Assembly: GCA_025617375.2 (NCBI GenBank)
Contig: JAMYGW020000004.1
Location: 1,302,001-1,366,000 of the forward strand
Length of the DNA: 64,000 nucleotides
Origin: Acarospora socialis
Taxonomy: Eukaryota; Ascomycota; Lecanoromycetes; Acarosporales; Acarosporaceae
Reading direction: 5' to 3'
Shown: in pieces, positions 35,873 through 48,414 of the stretch
How the letters are laid out: each line of letters begins with the position of its first letter
Numbering within the stretch: the first letter of the stretch is position 1
The notes under the pieces: generated by a model
What the model saw: the letters and a program-made list of their open reading frames with translations, nothing else
Told to the model about the DNA's origin: nothing
Database searches by the model: none
Translations under genes and position numbers: made by a program

Positions 35873-37679
35873 GATCTTGCTGGGGTCCCTTGATGCACTG
35901 CACGTATGTGTCTTCATGCATTGACTGTCTCGAATTTTCGGTGACTGATAGATGGTGCCGCGTAGTGCGACTGCCGCTCTTACGGAGACGAGGCGGTAGG
36001 CTGTCGGCTCATGTCAACGCAGTGCTCTCCGAATGGATCAAGCTTTCTCTCTAGTAAGTGTCATGAACTGTTAGCGGCGCTCGGGATGCAAGATACGGCG
36101 ACATGGACAAAAGAACGGTAGGATGATTGTAAAGGCGTTGCGTCTTTGGCAATCATGTTCCCAATGCTCATGACATGTAGGAGTTTGACCTTGTGCTCTT
36201 TTGGTGTATGATAATGAAAGCATCGTGCATAAGACTGCTCACAACAATGAAAACCCGTACCCTTGATGACGTTTGTTCGACCTATTATGTCCTATTTGAA
36301 AGCCCATCTTCCAACCGCATATATCCTAGGGTCCCGAAGCCCGAACACTTTCTGAGGCACGCTCTTCCTTGCCGTGCTGGCGTTCAGAATGGTCGTGGTT
36401 GCCTTGTTGCATAGAACTCCGCTAATACGCGCGTTGTCCATGTCCACTCTTCCGTGCAACCGCTATGGCTGGCCTCCCAACACCATGCAAATCGTATATG
36501 CGCATCATTCAGGCTCTATTGTTGCATAACAGGCCTGCGCATGGCTCGGTCGTATCCTTCCAAAGTTGGTACTACTCTTCACACCTGGAAGGCACGCACG
36601 TCTGACTTAAAGAGGTGATCATGGATGTAGTCGGACTGAGTAGCGGACTAAACATCAGCCAAAGCACGTTCGGCATGCATTTTGAAGCAATTATAGTGGG
36701 GACTTTGACCAAGACTGTCAGCATGCGTCATACGCAACCTAAAGCTTGTTAGCCTTCGTTGAACAGTATCACGTGCGTAAGATACCTTCGTACCAGCTGC
36801 ATAACCAAGTTTAGGTGATCTCTTGCACTTGACCATCTCTGTTTATTACCCAAGTACGCGTACTGAAACAAAGCATATATGGGGCCCGCCAGCAGAATAA
36901 ATCAGGCCTCGGGCGTATCAAGTACTAGCGTGCGCCACCGATATCATCGTGAGATTTCGAGGCGGGGCCAGCAACAAGGAAACACAGAGTACTCGAGTAG
37001 ACCACCAATCTCGCTCAATTGTTAATGGGCTGTTGGGTGATGTAAGACGCCTTGCAGGCGTTGTGGCGCAAACTGAGTTCCGGATGTGCTTCCTTGCATC
37101 CTTCTTCCGCCTTCTATGCATTAGCGGCATGTCATGTGAGCCTTTCGGATTTCGCACAAGCTCTAGCTCCTCTGCAGTGCAAGCCATTGACCCCGGCCAT
37201 GGGAGCAAATGACTTCTTCTTAACCATTAGCTATTGTGCGCTGCTACTACCAGACGAGCTGCTTGAGTTCCACTAATGACGTCCTCCGTGGAATGATGCG
37301 GGTTCGCGCGCTTCAAGTACCAACGCCTCGAGTGTATCTGCTGCACCTGGCGCTCTTGACTTATGCCACACTTGCTAGGGAGGGCGGCATTAGTGCCTGC
37401 AGTGACGAACGCCGCAGGATGCGTGGGCCACATTGTGTAACTCCCCCAGCGATACGAGCTCTGATCGGTGAGCGCTGCCTTATCCAGGCCCTGTCGGGGG
37501 CGTTTGGAGCGCGGTTTGGAAGAGCTGTATGGGTTGAAAGAGTGCCAGAAGTCATGGGCTTAGACGCATTCCTGATGATTAAAGCATGCTGTACCTATAG
37601 ATTCACAATTATTTTCTCTTCCAAACAGTTAGCACGTTGATTACTCGCTGAACACAAGAAGAAGAGATTTCTCACACTC

Positions 37680-38087
37680 TTGTGCGGTGTCCGTCAAATT
37701 AGCACACCCGAACAATATGCTATCCCAGAGTACATCTTCGTCAACAGGAGCAGTGTGTTCCTACCAAAGGTACCCACGAGCATGCCTTATCCGTCAGAGA
37801 GTTGTCATAGGCTAACACATGCGTGTCACAGCCTGGGCTCTGAAGCCAGCTCTTCCAGACATCCTTCTCGACCAGTGAAGTCCCCACAATTGCAGCGATA
37901 CCTCGAACTTTCCCAGTCGCACGAAGAAATCCTGCTCGGCCTCCGGAAAACATCACCGTCTATGCTTGAGCAAATCAGAACATGGGACCAGGAGTTCGCC
38001 GCCATGTCGAGTCCTCACAATCTTCAATTGGCGAGCGAACGTCGGAGGATAGATCTGGGACCAGGCGAACGTAAATCACAGCCCTGA
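37680..38087 (+). other. Open frame with SPQLxRYLE motif (copy 2)
   Basis: A 135-codon frame containing SPQLQRYLELSQSHEEILLG, closely similar in pattern to the frame at 35495-35872, then TSPSMLEQIRTWDQEFAAM. Its start is not secure. Probably a relic of a duplicated gene, family unknown. Confidence 0.3.
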
Positions 38088-38499
38088 TGTCTTAAGATCC
38101 CGACTGGAATGAGAGATTTCGCTGACAGGGAGTGGGCAAGTGCAAAATCCCTTGTGTCTGATGAACAACCTTGCTAACGGCTCATTAGCCAGTACTTATA
38201 AACGAAGCGCAAGCGACACTGACGATACGCGAGAGGGGGTTTCAGAGAGAAGATTATATCTTCGTCATAGTAACAGGGACCTGCCTGGCATCTGCAACCA
38301 AAAAGTCGTAGACGGCAAAGGTAGTCCAGTATAACGTCCGACTAAGGATGACGATACAAAGGTTTTCATCATGTTGGTTTTGGACAAAACGTGGAGTTGT
38401 GAGGATATTACTTGACTCACCTGGTCTGGAGTTGTCCTAGCCAGGCGTTCAAGGCGGTGGTCTTTCCCAAGTTGACATGGTTTTCGTTTGGAGAGCGTC

Positions 38500-39313
38500 T
38501 CAGTTATTGATTTTGGGCCATAGAAATATCTTCGCCTCTGGTAGGGTACTCGACTTTTCCTCACCAGCGGTTGAGGTAATAGTATCTACACCTTCTTCAT
38601 TTTCGTAAACAATCCTTTTTCGTCCATGTTGGAGCTGCGTCCGTTGGCCATAAATCACTTGACTGGTTGGATTGCTAACCGGTGTATCGTCACTGTAATC
38701 CAAGCCGTCGTACGGCACAATCGGTCTGTTCAACTTTATACCAGCTTCTTTGCCTTCTTCGTTGGTATAATAACGAGGCCCATCGGCATTGCCACTTCTC
38801 TTTCTTTTTTCGACGACTATATCATCTTTCAGCTGCTCCTGCTCTCGTTCAAGGAAGTGCGCATATTCATCCTCGTCCTCTGCTGGAGACAGAGGTTCTT
38901 GTGCTACGCCGTTGGTTTGCCCCAGTCTGGCTGCGTCCACATCCAATCTGCGATGCTGAGGACTATCGCTATTCTCTCTCGCTCGCCTACGCTTCCGTAG
39001 GATGGCCTGAATTTCACTATGCCTGAACATGGCAACCTGCTCATCGGTCAGGGTACGCTTGACTCCGTCAGGATAGTAGCCTAGTCCATCGTCATCTTCG
39101 TATGACGCTTGACCAGGTATTACCTGACCGGCAGGTTCAGTTATGTGTGTGCCAAAGCATCGCGCTTGAAAGGTTTGTAAGTCGACCTAAGCTCGAGAAT
39201 GAGCTACGAGTCGTAACCGAAGCTGAAAACACCAATCTGAAAGTGTCTGGAAAGCATACCTGAGTTATAGTGGGAATTCGGAATGCAGCTTGTGTGATAG
39301 TTGACGAAGCCAT
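38500..39313 (-). CDS. Conserved fungal protein, possibly DUF3807 family
   Basis: Exons 39313-39260 and 39186-38500 give 246 aa. The join reads TITQVDLQTFQARCFG. Typical stretches are GYYPDGVKRTLTDEQVAMFR, HSEIQAILRKRRRARE, EDEYAHFLEREQEQLKDD and GLDYSDDTP. It is charged and mostly helical, with no signal peptide or membrane segment, and probably nuclear or cytosolic. I recall similar KRTLTDEQ-AMFRHSEI proteins as an uncharacterised fungal family (possibly DUF3807), but am not certain of the number. Function unknown. Confidence 0.7.
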
Positions 39314-39736
39314 CGTACGGTACACCTTCGTATATGGCTGAAAGAGGCTGAATGTCTTTCAAGTAAGCTACATACTGGGTGAATGTAGTGAATGGACTGC
39401 ACGGAAAGGTGCGAGGATGTCATATAACACGAGGGAGGTATCAAGGTTCACTTTCGTTGACGGAACATCACGACTTTCAGCCTTGTGGTTCTCGCTAGCT
39501 GCCAAGTATCACGCGGCGCAAGCCGAAAGGCTCTCTCCCGCATAACGTACTTTACTTTTCAGTGGAGGGCAATAGCTGAACTACAACTTGGACTTGGAAC
39601 ATGAATGATGTATACATGACGGACGAATCTATCTCTAAGTGTATCGATGCTTCCATGAGACTCTACTAATGAACGCCGTACCCATGCTCGCTAATTGTAA
39701 CCCAAATATCAGCAGAGAAGCTGTTAGTGTTCATCA

Positions 39737-41607
39737 TCAGATCTCGTCTCGAGTGGGGAATCTGATTTCCCAAGTCCTTGGACCAACTGGCAGCCCGAGC
39801 CAAAAGTTCCACAGCCGGTTGAGTTCGAGAACGAGAATCTTCCACCTGTTTGCTGGTCAGTCCGACGATAATAGGCAGTGAAACGAGAGGTAATGCTCAC
39901 AGTGTACCAGGAAGCTGCACCCAACTATTGATCACGTATGCAAAAGCTCTCCAAACCAAATACCACTCATCTAGAATATCGTCCATCAAGCTGGTCTGCG
40001 GATACGAGATATTGTATACGTTTCCATCGTCGTCATCGCCGTCAACCAGTGGCGTGTCCTCCGCGAGCAAGACTGGCTTCTCATCCGAAGCGTAGCTCTG
40101 AGGCTTGCTCTCACTCTCCCCCGTCGGCTTCCCGCTTTCTCGGGCAGCAATCATTGACTTGAATTTCCCTATAGCCGTCAAACTGTTGCTGATTCGGTTC
40201 AGAGTATTGATTAAGGCCACAAGCTCCGTCCTCCTCAGCGGTGGGTTCTCGCCGTTCTTGGTCTCGTCGTACTCGAAGAGCACTTTGAGCGCTGTACCGT
40301 ATCCAACGGTCTGCAGTTTACCCCAAAGTCGACATTTATCGCAACCTACACAGTCCATCATCCGGCTCACATTCCTGAAGCGATTTCGAAAGTCTTCTTT
40401 CAAGCCAAAGACGGATGGGTCTTGAAACATCAAGCTCTCGTCGAATATGACCGGTCCTGACGCGGCTTCATCTGCAAGTCTGAGGACTTTCAGCTTCGTC
40501 TCAAGGTTCTGCCGGGAGTCGCCGGCGCAAAATGTGTAGTTTTTGAGATATGTCCGTAGTTTTCCAACAGCTCTCATTACCATGGCATAATTGAAATATA
40601 GATTTGACACTCTTTCAGGATGGTTTCCCAATCTTTCTTCGTAGCATTGAAGGTTGGGACCCCACTTGCCTGTCGTCTGGTTCAGGTAGTCCCAACATAT
40701 ATGCGCGGAAATAGAAGCGTGCATTCCACTGATTACCCGGTAAAATACCCTCTTTTCGAGACACTCGTCGTCCAGCGGAAGATCTGTGGATGCTGAGTTG
40801 GCTTGGATGACACTTCGCAGGTCGCGAGCAGCCTGCAAGCCACTACTGTAAAGCAGAGGGTTACCGGTTTCGATCGTGGGGATTTCAGGCTCTCTTGAGA
40901 AGCAATTTTCGCGGTATATGGCGTCCCAGACCTGATGTGCGCTTTCGCCAGCATAGCCTGTGAAGCGTTCTGGATTGTCCACTAACGAAACGTAATCCCC
41001 CTTGGCAGTCGCGCTTTCGTCCTCGGGTACACAGTAATCCCTTTCGTCACATTCATCATCGTATTCAACGACGCAGCTCTCGCCGACATCCTCGCCCAAC
41101 ATCCCCTGAAGCGGTCTTTCAGCGCCCCTCTCCTGCTGCAGTTTTCGCCCAGGATGCCCGGCCTTCGGCCCTTCCAGTTTGCCTAGCTCTTCCGCACGCC
41201 ATATCAATGGTATGTCATCCTCGTTGTCCAGAGTATTGACAGCACAGGCAATGTTCCCACACATGCTATTTGCGTCGTTCCAAAAGGGACATACACGGTT
41301 GAAGAGGTTGAGGCGATAGTAGGCGAAGAAGTCAGTGGTTTGCGTGATTGACTGTAATGATGGTGCTAAGGCTGAATTCAAAGAGTCAAGAGTACTGTAG
41401 GAGACGCAAGCATCAGACACAATGGCTTTGGGCTCAAGCTATCATGTGTCAGCTACAACAGCAATAAGATACGTTATTTGGTTGTGAGCTTACGCCGCAG
41501 TGCACGTCAGAGGCGACCTTTGACTTCGTTTCTGTGTGACTCCTTGCATGGGAGCGTCCCAGCAAGGCGAAGACGGCCAGGTAGAATACATGTGTGGCAG
41601 ACCGCAT
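39737..41607 (-). CDS. ERO1: ER oxidoreductin Ero1
   Basis: Exons 41607-41494, 41438-39901 and 39845-39737 give 586 aa. A signal peptide starts MRSATHVFYLAVFALLG. The early Cys pattern (DACVSYSTLDSL, VCPFWNDANSMCGNIACAV), the shuttle-type cysteines (ESCVVEYDDECDERDYC), the FAD-site-type stretches (VWDAIYRENCF; HASISAHICWDY) and the active-site CVGCDKC all fit Ero1. The short last exon restores the conserved end LWKILVLELNRLWNFWLGLP. Ero1 oxidises protein disulfide isomerases in the ER lumen with FAD and oxygen. A PDI gene lies 20 kb away in the same window. Confidence 0.93.
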
Positions 41608-42667
41608 GGCTGCGGCTGTGGATTGCGTTCGAAAGGGATTTGCTGGGTCGGTGATAAATGCAAGATCTTCAGCAACAGGACCAAATAAATGAGTATATAG
41701 ACAGTCTCAGTAAATGGCCGAGTTGATCGTCAAATCGTAACGATACTGGTATAAGTGAGGATTCCTTTCAAAGGAGATTTTGTTGTTATTGTGGCCAGCT
41801 TGCGGAAGCACTAGCTTAGAACCAATTCGACGCACATCTGTACAGTGTGGAAATATCAAAGGAAAGAAAACTCAAGTCGCGGCGAATTGATGATGAACTA
41901 CTCGCACCGGCTGGTCCTTTGCAGTATCGGATTATCTGTCCTTGCCCGGGTACCTTAAGGTAGTAACCAACCTTTAGCGGCCATGCCTAAAGCGATCTGC
42001 AAGGCGACTCGACGCCTCAACGGCTTACTAAGGTAAGGCTCTTAAGCCGGTTACGTGTCTCTAAAGGGTACGAAGTACGAAGGCTATTGGCAAAATTCTC
42101 CGCCACCCCCAGACCTTGATCTTTGAGGAGATACGGCGACGATATCATACAGATCCTGACAGCTGGGCCTACTGATGTTTCAATCTGTTATCTATATCTC
42201 CAGTAACATTGTTCTGAATCTCAGGACTGGTTTTTTCTCTGAAAATTACTGATGTTGAAGGTCGCCCAGAAGGTGGGGGGAGGGCTAAGGGTGGCGGAGA
42301 TTTTTGCCAATAGCCTTCGTACGAAGTCGGCGGACATAAGCTCCGCAGGTAAGGTAGCCGCGTATGGATCTTTGAGTATTTCCTGTGGGGACTATGTCCA
42401 CCCACCTCATACCATAAACTCAACTTATAAACATTCAACAAAGGAGTCTGAGTAGATCAAGGTGTGTATTCAGCGTTTGCGTACTTTCTAATTTATGTTT
42501 GTGATTCATGGCTCCGGCCATTAAGCCCCTAGAGCCTTCCTAGTGTATGCGATGATTTTCGCTTCTGAAGACATAACAGGTCCTTCGCTGTATTGGCTGT
42601 TATCCCGATCCATCCTACCTCACCCTTTCACTCTTTTCCACCTTGTATTGCCAAACTGGGGTAGCTT
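41608..42667. other. Intergenic
   Basis: About 1.06 kb with no supported gene. Contains the ERO1 promoter side and the 3' flank of the Pal1 gene. Confidence 0.5.
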
Positions 42668-44056
42668 TCAGCTGTCATTCCTGGCCTTCCGCAGGCTCCC
42701 AAATCTCTTGGCTGGTACATTGCTCGCTTTCCGGCCAGTAGTATTACTTTGTTGCATATTGCCCTCCCACTGGCTGTAGTTCTGCTCATTGCTTGTTGAC
42801 CGTGCATATCCATCGGAGCTGGTTGGTCTGGCAGTCATTTCGATCGCAGAACCGCCGTCTGAAGCCATCCGCTTATGGGTTTTATGGTCCTTCAAAGCCT
42901 TCTCCAAAGAGTACGCAGGTTCACCCTTTCCTTTTAGGTCTTCCGATAGATATTGCTGCTCGAGTTAGCGCAGAACTGGCAGCATGACTTCCGGAGGGGA
43001 GGGGCGTCATGCTTACTACGCCAGGCCACCGCTTGTAGTTCCCATCTTCGATCATGAGATCGGCTCCTTCTTCATAATTATACACACGTCCAGACTGATC
43101 AGGCATACCGGGTGGTATAGTTGCCACTCCGTCAAGTGGTCGGTGCCTCTCCACGCTATCCTTTATCTTCTCTACCGGCGTGGCCTTCAAAGCCTCCATA
43201 TTCGAAGCACTCACAGCTTGAATAGGGCTAATCGTATTCGATGTGTTCCGTGCCAGTAACGTCGCATCGAACGGACCACCATGATGGTATGCTCCACCGA
43301 TGGTGTCGAGACTGTCGATGGTATCGGGCCCGGGAAGATGCTTTTTGCGAAGATGTGGAGAGCGATTCGCCAGTACGGCGTCGTGCTTCAACATATCAAG
43401 AGGGCGATGAGACTGATCACCTGGGAACCGGGAGGTCAAAGAGCTAACCCGACGCCGGTTGGGGCCCAAGTCTGGTATCCTCTCCTGTGTTCGATCTACA
43501 CTTCTGCGCGGCCGGTGACCGTCCTTGGTGGTAGAGAACGGGTTCGAGCGACGAGTAGACTGCTCCTGTCGAGGACTGGTAGATGGTGGAGGGGATGGGT
43601 AGCCCGTGGCTGCGTTGCTGCTATTTCGACGAATCTGATCTGATGCACTTTTCTTCGGTGTCGAAGGGGAGAGAGGAGACGTTTCTTTATTTGCGGGACT
43701 GAACGTAGAAGTGTAATGTGTACCAGGTCCTGTCTCTTCACTGGGCCCAGGAGCTGTAAGGGGATCGAGAAGGTACTTGGAGGCCTGTAATTACAATTGT
43801 GAGCTTTAGCAGGTTGATAATCAGAATGCCGCATGTGATGATGCAGGTAAGAAAAACATCCATAAGATAGCTTAGCATCGTTAAGGCACTCACCCATTGC
43901 TTGTCCACAGAGCTCTCCATGATGTGCTCGTAAGTTTCGCCTATCTTCGGCAGCTCTTCTCTGCTTTTCCGCGCCTGCACTGGATTGCTGGAGAACCCCA
44001 ACACCAGATTTGGAGTAGAATACCACGGCTCAGAAGAGTCAGAGGATGAGAGGTAA
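42668..44056 (-). CDS. PAL1: Pal1 cell-morphology protein (5' end unresolved)
   Basis: Exons about 44056-43894, 43784-43017 and 42955-42668 are in frame (TGG|GCC, GTA|CAA joins). The Pal1 core is clear: GGAYHHGGPFDATLLARNTS, ALKATPVEKIKDSVERHRPL, DGVATIPPGMPDQSGRVYNYEEGADLM, and YKRWPGVQYLSEDLKGKGEP followed by SLEKALKDHKTHKR. Pal1 proteins sit at sites of polar growth and endocytosis in fungi and help keep cell shape. Upstream of about 44056 the frame meets a stop and no in-frame ATG exists; a CAG acceptor there implies one more 5' exon that I cannot place. The Ser/Pro-rich N-terminal half is poorly conserved in the family. Divergent from USB1. Confidence 0.83.
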
Positions 44057-44350
44057 GTTGCTGGAGTCGAAGTATCTAGGATCTATAGGTTTGAGAAGAC
44101 GTTCAGCTACTCTGGCGACACTTAGCAACCCCGGAGCGCATGCGACGTCACTTGCAGTGGAAAGCTTCTGCTTGACGCGTAACACTTGCAGCGTCCAATG
44201 ATCTCTCCGGCATACTCGGGTAAAGCGGGCCTTTAGTCCCGATCTAAAATTAAAGTAGCGGTATTCGGCGCGAGAGCACAGACTCATAACGGCTGCTCCC
44301 CATACGATCTGAACAGTTTGTCAGCAACTTACGGAGTAGTAGGTACCCTT

Positions 44351-45527
44351 ATGGCTCTGGTCGAATACTCTGACTCCGACTCTGAATCGGAATCTAGCAG
44401 TTGCGCCCAGCCTGCCGACCGCCATGGCCCTTCACAGGCTTCCTTCACTAGGAGACTGAACAAGCGGAAGAGAGACGAAGATGATTCGAAGAGAGACGAT
44501 CCGTGTCACGCAGCACCACCACCACCATTACCGGTTGGCTTCCATGACCTATATGCGTCTGGCATCAAAACAAGCGTGGCCGATGATCCAACCCTGCACG
44601 GCGGCCGCCAAAGGTTGACACCGCACGTCCAAGGCTGTTGGGCAACTCATGTCTACTTGGAGTGTAAGTCTTCAATCGATCTGACCACTGATCATCATAT
44701 CCTGTGGAGAATGCCGTCTGATGGGTTTGAGGGTATCCTACGCATGCAGAATCGAAGCGACTGCTAGAACTCGTGCCTACTATGAAGGGATCGGCACACG
44801 ATGAGCAAGTAACCAGCAACCTACTTGAAAGCAGTCTCGAAACACCTTTGCCGTTACACATCAGCTTGTCCCGGCCAGTTCTTCTTGTCACGGAACAACG
44901 GGAGAGTTTTGTTGAGCTTCTCAAGGATTCAATTGAACGATCAGGGCTAAGACCGTGCGTTTGATTCACCTGCGAAATGCATCTGGTTCGTCTGACAAGG
45001 AATCTAGGTTCGAGGTCTCCTTCAAGTCCCTGGACTGGGTTCCGAACGTAGAAAACACACGCTGGTTTCTCGTCCTAAGACTAGAGCAGCCTGCCAACGA
45101 CGGTCTCAATCGGATGCTTCGAGTTTCCAACGATGTGTTGAGTTCGTTCGGGCAACCGCCACTCTATGCGGTGAGCCAGTCTCAGGCCAGACCCTCTATA
45201 TCCGAGAATCGAAGCATGTCGGGTTCCCATAGCAATCGAACAGTACGAGGTAAAGACCGAGTTGGCTGCGGACGTACCGATATGGTGTCGAAGAGTGCTA
45301 GGACTGATTTCTCGTCTCACTTTCATATCAGCATTGGCTGGAGCCTTGATAAACCGTCTGCTGAAGAACTAGAACGGGCTAGAGCTGCTGATATCAGTGA
45401 CCTGTCGAACAAAACAATAAGATTTGATGCAGTCAAGGTGAAGATCGGCAATGCAATCACGGCCATATTTCTAACTAAAGGAGTTGAAGTAGGAAAAGGG
45501 CTTATTGGAGGTTTAACGGGGTTGTGA
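44351..45527 (+). CDS. USB1: U6 snRNA 3' phosphodiesterase Usb1
   Basis: Exons 44351-44663, 44732-44954 and 45008-45527 give 351 aa. The start [15 protein letters not shown] is typical of fungal Usb1, followed by a KRKRDED basic stretch. [17 protein letters not shown], then THVYLEWYPTHAE across the first intron, identify the family. The two catalytic HxS tetrads of 2H phosphoesterases are in [10 protein letters not shown] and [12 protein letters not shown]. Usb1 trims the U-tail of U6 snRNA and leaves a protected 3' end; it acts in the nucleus and possibly mitochondria. A Ser/Arg-rich insert of about 45 residues precedes the second HxS motif. The gene is divergent from Pal1. Confidence 0.92.
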
Positions 45528-46010
45528 CTTGCCAGCAAGCAAACTTGATCTTGGTTCTTTGGCGCTGGGTGTATGCTTCAACGAGCATACTGTACTTTTT
45601 CAAATATCCATGGGTACCCATTTTGCGATGTACCTTAAAGCCAGTAGAGAATCAATGAGCGTATAACCTTGCTTACCTCCACTCAATAATTTATTTCCCT
45701 TACCATATCCATTGCGTATGCTGCTGTGCTTGTCAGTGGCGCCCCGCTAAGGCCGAGGCTTGCATCGTAGGTTAAAGCGGTCTGAAGCGGCAGATCGGGA
45801 ACCCTGATAACGATTGGAAGTATACGTGGTCAACAACGTGCCCTCGAGTCTGGTTGGAATCCTGCGCGCCAGGAACTCTGTATAGTGAACTCAGAAACGC
45901 ATTGTACAGGTCAATTGAGTGCACGGAAAAGAGCATGAGTAGAAGTACGAGTCCTTTGTACAGAACCTCTTGCTGCCCCCTTATCTGAACTTTACCGTTG
46001 GTGCTGAACG

Positions 46011-47619
46011 ATGGACATTTGGCCGAGATTGCTGACGGAATCTCCTGTATTCATAGGCAATGCAGCTCACGAGTGCGTCTCCGAAGATGCGCTCGTTCAC
46101 CTGAAAACCTACAAATACTCCAGTGTGGACAAATCGCTCATATCACGGTACATACTTAGACACTACGTATGTTAAGATTCATCTCTGTTGTTCAAACACA
46201 TCAACTGACTGTACAGTGGACGGCCTTCGTCGAACTCCTGCCACTATGGCTCGCACCAAATATGGTCACCCTCTTGGGGTTCTTCTTCATATTAGCGAAC
46301 GTGGGACTTCTGGAGATATTCATTCCTGATCTGGTTGGACCGGTAGGTTGTCATCAAGCTAGGGCAAGGGCGCCGTCGCGAGTGGAGATGCTAAGATACT
46401 CTGGTGTTGAGCTCTAGGGTCCATCATGGGTGTACTACAGCTTCGCCTTCGGGCTATGGATGTACAACTGCGTTCCACTTTGTTGACCCAGAGTTAATTC
46501 ATACAGAACTGATAATGAGTTTCAAACAGGTACTCAACGATGGACAACGTAGATGGCAAGCAGGCGCGCAGAACAGGCACATCAAGCGGGCTTGGCGAAC
46601 TATTTGAGTAATGGCAAGGTCTTGAATCCCCACATCTTAGCATATGCTGACGTAAAACCAGTCATGGCATAGACTCCCTCAACTGTACACTTGCAAGCCT
46701 ATGTGAAACAGCTGCCATTGGCGTTGGTCCAACAAAGACAGGCGTGTTTACGGCGCTTGTGCCATGTCTTCCCATGTTCTTCTCAACCTGGGAAACGTAC
46801 CATACTCACACTCTCTACCTTGGATATTTCAACGGCCCGACAGGTAAGAATACTTACCTTCGAGCTGCCTAGACATACTAAGATCACTTAGAGGGTTTAA
46901 TAATCGCGTGCGCCGTCATGATACTCTCGGGTTATTACGGCCCACAGATCTGGACCTACAGAATAGCCGATTATATTGGTTACCCTAACATCTTCGGTAA
47001 CCTCTCCATCCTGGACATCTGGGTTCCGATGCTGCTCTTCTCCCTCTTCGTCGCCCACATGCCAGCATGCATCAGCAACGTCGTCAAGGCTCGTCGCCAG
47101 CATAACCTTCCCGTCGCTCCCGTCTTCCTCGAGTGGACACCAATGGCAGTGTATACCTTGTCCATCGGGGCATGGCTCTACTCGCCTTACTCGACACTTC
47201 TGCGTGACAACAGACTCGTACTATTCTGCCTAACCATGTCCTTTGTCTTCGGACGCATGACGACGAAGATCATCCTCGCGCACTTGACGAGACAGCCCTT
47301 CCCCTACTGGACAGTCATGCTCGTCCCGCTTGTCGGCGGTGCCATTCTCGGCAATCTCCCGCGTCTAGGTCTTCCGGCGGTAACTGCACAGACAGAACTG
47401 TGGTACCTGAGGGGTTACCTTGTGTTCGCATTGGTCGTTTACTTCCGATGGGCTCTGCTGGTCATCAATAGGATATGCGCATACCTCGGCATCAACTGCT
47501 TGACGATAGGCGACAAGGTCTCGCCAGGACAGAAGAAAGAAGGAGTCAGACTTGGGCCGAGCAGTTTGAAGGTCGAGAAAAAGGTTGCTAATGGCCGTAT
47601 GTCAGAGAAGGATGACTAG
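46011..47619 (+). CDS. EPT1: Diacylglycerol ethanolamine/choline phosphotransferase
   Basis: Six exons (46011-46166, 46217-46342, 46418-46461, 46530-46607, 46662-46843, 46892-47619) give 437 aa. The CDP-alcohol phosphotransferase signature is complete across an exon join: [19 protein letters not shown] followed by HGID, fitting DG-x2-AR-x8-G-x3-D-x3-[20 protein letters not shown] at the N-terminus and [11 protein letters not shown] match yeast Cpt1/Ept1. Seven or more membrane segments follow. It makes phosphatidylethanolamine or phosphatidylcholine from diacylglycerol and a CDP-alcohol (Kennedy pathway) in the ER or Golgi membrane. Which alcohol it prefers cannot be told. One donor (GTACAA) is weak but needed for the signature. 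Confidence 0.9.
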
Positions 47620-48414
47620 GCAGATTACCACGATAGTACAGCTTTTGGAGACTGCAAACGCCCTCAAGCATTGATACTTCATGCCACATACGTATACAAA
47701 AGCTCCACATCAAAGTAACGAACTGCATATATCAGTCACCATCACTGTACTGATAATAGATCACCATTGAAGAGGGCGTCTAGCAGCTGTTTCAACACAG
47801 CTTGCATTATCTGGCCAAACATTTCGAATAGTCCGCACAAGTTGTCTTAGCCTTCGATGCATTAATACCGGCGTTGTCTTTTCCTATCTTTTTCAACGAC
47901 ACATGTTTTCGTCCATGCGCATTGTGGTAGCTAGGAGATAGAATAACCTCATGAATGCAAAGATCTTTTAGGTCATATCAGTACTGCTATTTCAAAGTTC
48001 AGTGTAATAGCTCCTTATGTTACGAATAAGTAAGGTATCTTGTGGAGAGGCATGACGTAGAACCTCGCAGGGGGGTCCGGTCAACCTAATTAAGGTAAGT
48101 TGGGTAATTTGCCATCTCAACAACTTCATCTCAACATTCAAACAGGCAATTGACAAGCATCTCCAGACCTGGATTGAGCGAGGTAGAGTACACAATGGAG
48201 ATATCCAACTGAGCTACTGTACATGGAATACACAATGCCATCATGTCGCGACAGAAATATTATTGACATAAGAACAATCCTTCTCTCGTCAAAGGGACGA
48301 AAAACCGATGCAAGAAACATCGCTAACGTAACATGTCCGGATACATTTGGAGTATCAACTCATTCTTTAACCAATTGTTGCCAATCATCGCACCGTTGCT
48401 ACTTTCTCATATGC
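47620..48414. other. Intergenic, convergent 3' ends
   Basis: About 800 bp between the phosphotransferase and LEA-like genes. No gene is supported. Confidence 0.5.

Larger units (their letters stand above)
30004..38499. other. Gene-poor 8.5-kb stretch with eroded frames
   Basis: No complete gene is supported. Present are a MITE (33925-34085), a short tandem repeat (33194-33247), two related open frames (35495-35872 and 37680-38087) and an ATG-less open frame (31280-31534, 85 codons, containing LARELHYFRANAAQAHTHG). No rRNA, tRNA or virus-like element was recognised. It looks like an accessory or decaying region between two gene-dense blocks. Confidence 0.5.
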
